Part shown: positions 1 to 5,339 of the stretch, one piece after another
Position numbering within the stretch: position 1 is the first letter of the stretch
How the letters are laid out: each line of letters begins with the position of its first letter
Assembly (NCBI GenBank): GCA_903932695.1
Contig: CAIZGZ010000125.1
Span: 1-5,339, forward strand
DNA from: an uncultured Actinomycetes bacterium
GTDB lineage: Bacteria > Actinomycetota > Actinomycetes > Nanopelagicales > Nanopelagicaceae
DNA: 5,339 nt
Reading direction: 5' to 3'
Translations under genes and position numbers: made by a program
The notes under the pieces: generated by a model
The model's input: only the letters and a program-made list of their open reading frames with translations
Database searches by the model: none
What the model was told of the DNA's origin: nothing

Positions 1-402
1 ATCAAGCGGTTGCAACGACATCGGAAGAACGCGGCCAACAATGCGCAACAACTTTCCGACTTGATCTACACCCGCAACCGGATCACCATCTTTATCCCAC
101 AGCGCCATCAGTAGCAGGTTGCCGAGTGCGTGACCATCGAGTGGTCCATCTGTAGTGAAGCGATATTGCAGAATCTGAGCCCATTCTTTGCCCCATTGGT
201 CATCGCTACAGAGCGCAGATAGCGCCATTCTCAGATCTCCGGGCGGCATAAATGAGAACTCTTCTCGAAGCCGTCCGCTGGACCCGCCGTTATCTGCAAC
301 GGTGACGATCGCAGTAATCTGATCGGTGATGCCCCGAACCGCCTTGAGGGTTACGGATAGACCATGTCCACCACCCAGTGAGACAACGCGCGGGTTGCTC
401 AC
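1..402 (-). CDS. yvcK: YvcK/CofD-like gluconeogenesis factor, N-terminal 134 residues
   Basis: An open frame of exactly 134 codons runs from the GTG at 400-402 to the left edge with no stop. Its conceptual translation gives the hallmark blocks of the YvcK branch of the CofD family: VVSLGGGHGLSVTL (6-19), TVADNGGSSGRLR (34-46), PPGDLRMALSALC (53-65), GHALGNLLL (90-98) and GRVLPMSLQPLD (123-134). YvcK proteins are usually about 310-340 residues, so slightly under half is visible. In Bacillus and mycobacteria (where it is called CuvA) the protein binds UDP-sugars such as UDP-GlcNAc and is needed for normal cell shape and growth on gluconeogenic carbon sources. The glycine-rich N-terminus is the expected nucleotide-binding element. 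The start is supported by AGGAAGAGAG just upstream and by the GTGA overlap with rapZ; no start codon occurs in frame in the roughly 40 bases before it. Residue 38 is Asn where most homologues I recall have Asp. whiA is the expected next gene, beyond the edge. Confidence 0.94.
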   Translation of the reverse strand, partial: MSNPRVVSLGGGHGLSVTLKAVRGITDQITAIVTVADNGGSSGRLREEFSFMPPGDLRMALSALCSDDQWGKEWAQILQYRFTTDGPLDGHALGNLLLMALWDKDGDPVAGVDQVGKLLRIVGRVLPMSLQPLD

Positions 403-1268
403 AACTCTCTTCCTAGGTCGCGGTGGATTGCAGCAGCAGAGATCTTCTTCTCGCCAACCACGCCTCGAGCATTGAGTCGGGCTGCCAACTCCTGTGCAAT
501 CGCAACTGAGCGGTGCTTGCCACCTGTGCACCCGATTGCCAACGTGAGATATTTTCGACCTTCTTGAAAGAAGCCCGTGGCCATCGTCTCAAAGAGCGCT
601 TGATACCCACTCAGGAAATCTTGGACGTTCTCGTTATCAAGAACCTTGGCGCTCACCGGCGCATCGAGACCCGTCAAAGGTCGCAATTCTGGAATCCAAT
701 GCGGGTTGGCGATGAACCGACAATCCATCACCAAATCAGCATCAATCGGAATTCCGTATTTGTAGCCGAAGGAGAGAATGTTTACCCGTAAGTCGGCCTT
801 GCTATCGTCGCGAAAGAGTGCAGCGACCTTGAGTTCTAACTGATGAATATTCAGCGCAGACGAGTCGATTACGACATCCGCAACAGCTCGGACTTCGCGA
901 AGTTTCTCGCGTTCGCGAGCTATGCCATCAACGATCCGCTCGGTCCCCTGAAGCGGGTGCGGCCTACGGGTAGATTCAAATCGTCGTACGAGAACATCAT
1001 CCGCCGCATCGACAAAGAGGACTCGCCGCGCAACACCGCGTTCAGCTATCTCACTCAGCGCTTCGCTGAGATTTCCGAAGAATTCACGACCGCGAACATC
1101 GATCACCACTGCAATCTGTGGCGCAGTAACGCTTGACATATCGCAGAGTGTTGCAAGCATCGCTGGTGGGAGATTATCAACCACGTACCAACCTAGATCC
1201 TCCATGGCGTGGGCGACGGTAGAACGACCAGCTCCGCTCATTCCGGTGATGACGACGAGCTCACTCAT
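399..1268 (-). CDS. rapZ: RapZ/YvcJ family P-loop nucleotide-binding protein
   Basis: This is a cytoplasmic nucleotide-binding protein of the RapZ (YvcJ/YhbJ) family, 289 residues, close to the usual 280-300. The N-terminal domain has a Walker A loop GMSGAGRST (9-17), with Arg in the usual Lys place as is common in actinobacterial members, then EDLGWYVVDNLPP (23-35) and a Walker B-like VVIDVRGR (54-61). The C-terminal domain carries the family blocks SFGYKYGIP (166-174), the ANPHWIPELRPLTG stretch (187-200), LAIGCTGGKHRSVAIA (243-258) and HRDL (282-285). In E. coli, RapZ is an RNA adaptor that directs RNase E to the sRNA GlmZ and so controls GlmS. That sRNA pair is enterobacterial, so this role should not be carried over. 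In Bacillus, YvcJ is a nucleotide hydrolase of unclear role. The ATG is 9 bases after uvrC, and the TGA stop overlaps the yvcK GTG, so coupling with yvcK is likely. Family assignment is very firm; the cellular job is not known from sequence. Confidence 0.96.
   Translation of the reverse strand: MSELVVITGMSGAGRSTVAHAMEDLGWYVVDNLPPAMLATLCDMSSVTAPQIAVVIDVRGREFFGNLSEALSEIAERGVARRVLFVDAADDVLVRRFESTRRPHPLQGTERIVDGIAREREKLREVRAVADVVIDSSALNIHQLELKVAALFRDDSKADLRVNILSFGYKYGIPIDADLVMDCRFIANPHWIPELRPLTGLDAPVSAKVLDNENVQDFLSGYQALFETMATGFFQEGRKYLTLAIGCTGGKHRSVAIAQELAARLNARGVVGEKKISAAAIHRDLGREL
400..414 (-). promoter_or_regulatory. rapZ-yvcK GTGA overlap with ribosome binding site
   Basis: On the minus strand AGGAAGAGAG (414-405) contains an AGGA core 8 bases before the yvcK GTG (402-400), a good Shine-Dalgarno position. 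The GTG overlaps the rapZ TGA (401-399) as GTGA. The site decides the yvcK start, because no other start codon in that frame lies nearby, and the four-base overlap implies coupled translation. Confidence 0.75.
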
Positions 1269-1283
1269 GCGATAAGCCTAACC
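1266..1283 (-). promoter_or_regulatory. uvrC-rapZ junction with weak ribosome binding site
   Basis: Only 9 bases separate the uvrC TAG (1280-1278) from the rapZ ATG (1268-1266). The best Shine-Dalgarno candidate is the poor GGTTAGG at 1283-1277, which includes the stop codon itself. With no room for a promoter or terminator in the gap, rapZ is probably translated by ribosomes arriving from uvrC. A promoter inside uvrC cannot be excluded by reading alone. Confidence 0.5.
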
Positions 1284-3185
1284 AAGAATCTCGCCGGTTC
1301 CTAGATCAACGGTGAGTGCTGGCTCCGGTGAGAGCACAGCAAGGATCGATTGCGCTGACTTGGGACCAATTCCAGGTACTTGCGCAATATCTTCCACGGT
1401 TGCTTTGCGAATGGCCGCAACCGATCCAAATCGATCGAGTAGCGCCTTTCTGCGAACTTCACCCAGTGACGGAATTTGATCAAGGAGTGATTCGAGCATC
1501 ACCGCAGAACGTTTAGAGCGGTGGAAATTGATAGCAAAGCGGTGAGCTTCATCGCGGACTCGTTGAAGGAGGTAGAGACCTTCACTATGACGCGGAAAGA
1601 TGATCGGATCCTTATTGTTGGGCAGCCAGACCTCTTCGAGCCGCTTTGCGAGTCCGACCAACGGAATCGCTTCAAGACCGAGCTCTGCCAATGCGTTATA
1701 GGCAGCCTTTACCTGAGGAGCGCCACCGTCAACCACAATCAGCGAAGGTGGGTAGGCAAACTTTGCTCGGCCTCCCCCGGCTAGTGCGACCTCGGTGGGA
1801 TCAACCTCTCGTTCAGCAAGGTAGCGCTTCATCCGTCGAGTGATCACATGATGCATGGCTCGTGTGTCATCAAAACCGGCATCATCGTCTATAGCGAATC
1901 TACGGTAATCGCTCTTCTTCGGCGCTCCGTCCTCAAAGACCACCATGGACGCAACCATGTGCTTTCCTTGAATGTTGGAGATATCAAAACATTCGATCCG
2001 TAACGGCAACGTGGTCAGTGAGAGCTCTTCCGCGATCTCTTCCAGCGCCTTTCCAGCGACAGCGCTGTCATTTGCGCGTTTGCTTAAGTATTGAATCAGC
2101 GCTTGGTGGGCATTTCGCTTTACGGTCTGCATCATCTCGAACTTCTCGCCGCGTTGAGGCACGAGGATGGCTACCTTGTGGCCGGCAATTCCTTGCAACC
2201 ATTCTTCAATAGCTTCGGTGTTGTTGACCGGCCGATCGATGAGGATCTCACTAGGAATCTTGTTATCCAAATAGATTTTGGCAAGCGCGGCCTCGACCAA
2301 CTCTTCATCTTCGAGGACATCGGCAAGGTCAATGATCCAGGAGCGCGAGGCGATAATTCTTCCGGCCCGAATCGAGAAGAGGGATGCAGAAGCGTGAGTA
2401 AGATCCTCATGCAAGGCAACCAGATCCGCTGAGAAGTTGTTGTTGAGCGATGTTTCGGTGAGTTGAGTCGTGGATGTCAGGGCGGCGAGTTGATCACGAA
2501 GTTTGGCAGCAAGTTCGAACTCTAAATTTTCAGATGCCGCAGCCATATCGGCCTGAAGAGATTCGGAGATGTCGGTCGGATTTCGATCGAGATAAGAGAC
2601 TAGTTTTTTGGCCATCGATAGATGATCTTCTTTGGAGATCCATCCGACACATGGCGCCGCGCATTTGCCGATATCCCCCAGCAGGCACTGCCGCTTCGTC
2701 GCTACGGCTCGATTGAAATTCGGCTGACTACAAGCACGGATCGGAAAGGTTTTTTGAAGAACATCGACCGTGCCGCGAAGCGCCCACGTATGGGTAAAGG
2801 GACCGAAGTAGCGGTTGCCCTTAATGTGCTTGCTCCGAGAGACAAAGAGTCTTGGATACTCCTCAGAGAGCGAGACCGCCAAATAGGGATAAGTCTTATC
2901 ATCCTTGAATTGAATATTGAATTGTGGGTTCTCAGATTTAATCCATGTGAACTCGAGTGCCAGCGCCTCGATCTCGCTTCCGACAATCGTCCAGTCAACC
3001 CTTACTGCGGTATGGACCATGCGGTAAGTCTTAGCAGCAAGCTGTGAACCAAAGTATGAGTTAAGGCGGTTTCGCAGATTCTTGGCCTTGCCAACATAGA
3101 TCACACGATCCTTGGCATCATAAAATCGGTAGACGCCAGGATCGGTGGGAATATCGCTCGGACGGTAATCCGCGGGATTGGACAT
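1278..3185 (-). CDS. uvrC: UvrABC excinuclease subunit C (dual-incision nuclease)
   Basis: UvrC cuts the damaged strand on both sides of the lesion after UvrB is loaded. The 635 residues are full length for the family. In order, they hold an N-terminal GIY-YIG nuclease (GVY at 17-19, YVGKAKN at 30-36, R40, and E78 as the probable metal ligand) for the 3' cut; four cysteines (C152, C167, C175, C179) spaced as in UvrC proteins that bind an iron-sulfur cluster; a UVR motif that pairs with UvrB (about 208-237); an RNase H-like nuclease for the 5' cut (D401 in ECFDISN, D439/D440, D486 in VVDGG, H548 in RDEAHRFA); and a C-terminal helix-hairpin-helix region (about 568-615) for DNA binding. A short tail containing TGEIL follows. 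The ATG overlaps the uvrA stop, and GGCGGAAG lies 10 bases upstream of it. The gene ends with TAG, 9 bases before rapZ. All expected catalytic residues are present, so it should be active. Confidence 0.98.
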   Translation of the reverse strand: MSNPADYRPSDIPTDPGVYRFYDAKDRVIYVGKAKNLRNRLNSYFGSQLAAKTYRMVHTAVRVDWTIVGSEIEALALEFTWIKSENPQFNIQFKDDKTYPYLAVSLSEEYPRLFVSRSKHIKGNRYFGPFTHTWALRGTVDVLQKTFPIRACSQPNFNRAVATKRQCLLGDIGKCAAPCVGWISKEDHLSMAKKLVSYLDRNPTDISESLQADMAAASENLEFELAAKLRDQLAALTSTTQLTETSLNNNFSADLVALHEDLTHASASLFSIRAGRIIASRSWIIDLADVLEDEELVEAALAKIYLDNKIPSEILIDRPVNNTEAIEEWLQGIAGHKVAILVPQRGEKFEMMQTVKRNAHQALIQYLSKRANDSAVAGKALEEIAEELSLTTLPLRIECFDISNIQGKHMVASMVVFEDGAPKKSDYRRFAIDDDAGFDDTRAMHHVITRRMKRYLAEREVDPTEVALAGGGRAKFAYPPSLIVVDGGAPQVKAAYNALAELGLEAIPLVGLAKRLEEVWLPNNKDPIIFPRHSEGLYLLQRVRDEAHRFAINFHRSKRSAVMLESLLDQIPSLGEVRRKALLDRFGSVAAIRKATVEDIAQVPGIGPKSAQSILAVLSPEPALTVDLGTGEILG

Positions 3186-3203
3186 TACTTCAGTACTTCC
3201 GCC
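3183..3203 (-). promoter_or_regulatory. uvrA-uvrC stop/start junction (TAATG) with ribosome binding site
   Basis: Read on the minus strand, the uvrA stop TAA (3187-3185) shares its last A with the uvrC ATG (3185-3183). A purine-rich GGCGGAAG at 3203-3196, inside the last uvrA codons, sits 10 bases before the ATG and is the likely Shine-Dalgarno element. The arrangement suits termination-reinitiation, which would tie UvrC output to UvrA translation. The overlap is seen directly; the coupling is inferred. Confidence 0.75.
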
Positions 3204-5339
3204 AAGAACTTGCCGGTGTAACTCGCGCTTACCTTGGCAACCGCTTCAGGAGTACCTTCTGCGATCACCGTTCCACCACCTGCGCCACCCTCGGGTCCCA
3301 TATCAATAATCCAGTCGGCGGATTTAATGACATCAAGATTGTGTTCGATGACAACAACAGTGTTTCCGGTATCTACCAACCGATTGAGCACCAGAAGCAA
3401 TTTGCGAGTATCTTCAAAATGTAGACCAGTCGTCGGTTCATCGAGAACGTAGATCGTTCGACCGGTTGAACGACGTTGAAGTTCGGTCGCTAACTTGACG
3501 CGCTGAGCTTCACCACCGGAGAGCGTCGGGGCTGATTGACCTAAGCGCACGTAACCGAGTCCGACATCCACCAGCGTCTTGAGATATCGCGCAATCGCAG
3601 GCACTGCTTCGAAGAAACCAAGCGCCTCTTCAATCGGCATATCAAGGACTTCCGCGATCGTCTTTCCCTTGTAATGCACTTCCAAGGTTTCACGGTTGTA
3701 GCGAGCACCATGGCAAACTTCGCACGGCACATACACATCCGGCAAGAAGTTCATCTCGATCGTGATAGTGCCATCGCCAGCGCAATTCTCGCAACGTCCA
3801 CCTTTGACGTTAAAGGAGAAGCGCCCTTGTTGATAGCCACGTACTTTGGCTTCGGTTGTCTCAGCAAAGAGCGCCCGAACCTTGTCGAAAACTCCGGTGT
3901 AGGTAGCCGGGTTCGACCGAGGCGTTCGGCCGATCGGTGATTGGTCGACGTGTACAACTTTGTCGAGTTGGTCGACACCTGTGACCGTGCGATGGCGACC
4001 TGGCACGATGCGTGCGCCATTGAGTTTATTTGCGAGAACCGAATACAAAATGTCGTTCACCAGTGTGGACTTACCCGAACCGCTCACTCCTGTGACGGCA
4101 ACAAAGACTCCCAGCGGGAAGTTCACGCTAATTCCCTTGAGGTTATTCTCTTTTGCCTCCTTGACCACCAGCGCACGCTTTGGATCTAGCGGACGACGCT
4201 CTGCCGGAAGCGGGATCGAGCGACGACCGGCAAGGTAATCACCCGTCACGGAATTTGGAGCAGCAAGTAAGGCTTTGTAATCACCGGATGAGACAACGTG
4301 ACCACCATGCTCCCCCGCGCCTGGACCGATGTCGACAATCCAATCCGCCACCCTGATGGTGTCCTCGTCGTGTTCAACGACGATCAAGGTGTTACCAAGA
4401 TCGCGCAAACGAGTGAGCGTCTCGATCAATCGGCGGTTATCGCGCTGATGAAGTCCAATGCTTGGCTCATCTAAGACGTAGAGAACTCCGGTTAGCCCAG
4501 ACCCGATCTGGGTAGCGAGTCGAATACGTTGAGCTTCACCGCCAGAGAGCGTTGCGGCCGGACGCTCTAGCGAGAGGTAATCCAGACCGACATCGAGCAG
4601 GAATCCCATGCGGGCGTGGACCTCTTTCAGAACGCGATCAGCGATCTTCTTCTCACGTGCGTTGAGCGAGATCTTCTTTAAAAACGCAGCACAATCTGCG
4701 ATCGAGAGTTCACAGATCTCCCAAATATTCTTACCGCCGAGCGTGACGGCCAAAACCTCAGGCTTAAGTCGCGCTCCATGACATGCGGGACACGGAGTCT
4801 CGCGCATATAGGCCTCGTACTTTTCGCGACTGAAATCGGAATCAGTCTCCGAGTGCTTGCGCTCGATAAATCCGAGAACTCCTTCAAAGCCGGTGGAGTA
4901 ATTACGCACCCGTCCGTAGCGGTTCTTATATTTCACGTGCACTTCGTAATCTGAGCCATAGAGAACCGCATCACGAGCCTTGACTGAGAGTTTGGACCAT
5001 GGCTTTTCCATAGAGAAGTTCATCTCTTCTGATAGCCCTTGAAGCAGGCGGGTGAAATATTCGGATGAGTGCCCGCCGGCCCACGGCGCAATCGCACCCT
5101 CGTTGAGTGAGAGAGAATCATCTGGCACCACAAGCTCGGCATCGACCTCAAGTCGCGTACCAATACCGGTGCACTCAGGGCAGGCTCCAAAAGGTGAATT
5201 AAATGAGAACGATCGAGGCTCTAACTCTTCGAAGGAGAGGCCGCAGTCGTGGCAGGCCATGTGCTCGCTGAATACCTTCTCTTTTTCGGGATCCCCATCT
5301 GCCACATCGACGAAATCTAAGATGACCAGGCCGCTCGCA
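3185..5339 (-). CDS. uvrA: UvrABC excinuclease subunit A, 5'-truncated by window edge
   Basis: UvrA is the damage-recognition ATPase of nucleotide excision repair. As a dimer it loads UvrB onto damaged DNA in the cytoplasm. The frame stays open to the right edge, where the residues ASGLVILDFVD precede the GTG codon at 5303-5305, so that GTG is not the true start. Counting from that codon, the visible 706 residues hold zinc module 1 (C18, C21, C42, C45), an insertion domain ending in a CPAC block (C172, C175), the first ABC signature LSGGEAQR (253-260) with Walker B YVLDEPSIGLH, the second Walker A GVSGSGKST (406-414), zinc module 2 (C505, C508, C528, C531), and the second signature (595-602) with Walker B YVLDEPTTGLH. 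The length from the first zinc cysteine to the end matches E. coli UvrA closely, so about 225-240 N-terminal residues, including the first Walker A, lie outside. The stop TAA shares one base with the uvrC start. No defect is seen. Identification is essentially certain. Confidence 0.98.
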   Translation of the reverse strand, partial: ASGLVILDFVDVADGDPEKEKVFSEHMACHDCGLSFEELEPRSFSFNSPFGACPECTGIGTRLEVDAELVVPDDSLSLNEGAIAPWAGGHSSEYFTRLLQGLSEEMNFSMEKPWSKLSVKARDAVLYGSDYEVHVKYKNRYGRVRNYSTGFEGVLGFIERKHSETDSDFSREKYEAYMRETPCPACHGARLKPEVLAVTLGGKNIWEICELSIADCAAFLKKISLNAREKKIADRVLKEVHARMGFLLDVGLDYLSLERPAATLSGGEAQRIRLATQIGSGLTGVLYVLDEPSIGLHQRDNRRLIETLTRLRDLGNTLIVVEHDEDTIRVADWIVDIGPGAGEHGGHVVSSGDYKALLAAPNSVTGDYLAGRRSIPLPAERRPLDPKRALVVKEAKENNLKGISVNFPLGVFVAVTGVSGSGKSTLVNDILYSVLANKLNGARIVPGRHRTVTGVDQLDKVVHVDQSPIGRTPRSNPATYTGVFDKVRALFAETTEAKVRGYQQGRFSFNVKGGRCENCAGDGTITIEMNFLPDVYVPCEVCHGARYNRETLEVHYKGKTIAEVLDMPIEEALGFFEAVPAIARYLKTLVDVGLGYVRLGQSAPTLSGGEAQRVKLATELQRRSTGRTIYVLDEPTTGLHFEDTRKLLLVLNRLVDTGNTVVVIEHNLDVIKSADWIIDMGPEGGAGGGTVIAEGTPEAVAKVSASYTGKFLAEVLK

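Noticed and set aside
896..919. GC-rich inverted repeats (CTCGCG-TT-CGCGAG, with an overlapping CGCGA/TCGCG pair)
   Set aside because: They fall inside rapZ codons for an Arg/Glu-rich helix (REREKLRE), where repeated CGC GAA/GAG codons create such symmetry by chance. There is no T-run, so no terminator is supported.
843..1136. A 97-codon plus-strand frame antisense to rapZ
   Set aside because: It is fully embedded in rapZ, its translation has no recognisable domain, and I see no convincing ribosome binding site. The other short frames on either strand were dropped for the same reasons.
2750..2755. A run of six A's on the coding strand of uvrC, a possible slippage site
   Set aside because: The frame reads straight through conserved uvrC sequence (VLQKTFPIR) with no break, and six bases is a weak slippery run without other recoding signals.
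2622..3047. A 141-codon open frame on the plus strand, antisense to uvrC
   Set aside because: It lies wholly inside the conserved GIY-YIG and cysteine-region coding sequence of uvrC, shows no recognisable family motif, and is best explained as a shadow of uvrC codon use.
5303..5305. GTG as a possible start of a shortened UvrA
   Set aside because: The frame continues upstream to the edge with residues typical of UvrA just before zinc module 1, so this is an internal Val codon and the gene is cut only by the window.
3185..5339. Two repeated LSGGEAQR/LDEP blocks suggesting a duplicated or fused gene
   Set aside because: UvrA normally contains two ABC ATPase modules in one chain; the repetition is the family architecture.

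Overview
The window is a densely packed, single-direction stretch of a bacterial chromosome. Every gene lies on the minus strand, so transcription runs from right to left. In that order the genes are uvrA (its 5' end runs off the right edge), uvrC (complete), rapZ/yvcJ (complete) and yvcK (its 3' part runs off the left edge). There is almost no non-coding DNA. uvrA and uvrC share one base (TAATG), uvrC and rapZ are 9 bases apart, and rapZ and yvcK overlap by four bases (GTGA). This looks like one polycistronic message with translational coupling. No promoter, terminator, RNA gene, repeat array or mobile element is visible, and the promoter is expected outside the window, upstream of or within the region before uvrA.

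The organism is most likely an actinobacterium (Actinomycetota). This is inferred from the gene order uvrC-rapZ-yvcK, which in actinobacteria is normally followed by whiA, and from protein details. These include the RapZ P-loop with Arg in place of Lys (GMSGAGRST), the RapZ ending HRDLGREL, and the UvrC N-terminus with its PTDPGVYRF and YFGPF blocks. Base composition looks close to half G+C, low for the phylum. That would fit lower-GC lineages such as freshwater planktonic actinobacteria, but the window alone does not settle it.

Functionally the right two thirds (about 1278-5339) encode two of the three parts of the UvrABC nucleotide excision repair machine: UvrA, the damage-sensing ABC ATPase, and UvrC, the dual-incision nuclease. 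The left part encodes RapZ, a P-loop nucleotide-binding protein, and YvcK, a CofD-like protein of the family that binds UDP-sugars. Both are linked in other bacteria to amino-sugar, cell-envelope or central-carbon control. The two pairs have no obvious biochemical link. uvrC-rapZ-yvcK is a conserved neighbourhood, and the unusual part is uvrA fused directly onto its head.

I found no previously undescribed system. All four proteins have their expected catalytic and metal-binding residues where visible. The points worth a second look are modest: the tight uvrA-uvrC junction, the overlap and GTG start at rapZ-yvcK, one Asp-to-Asn change in a conserved YvcK motif, and the lack of an E. coli-type basic tail on RapZ.
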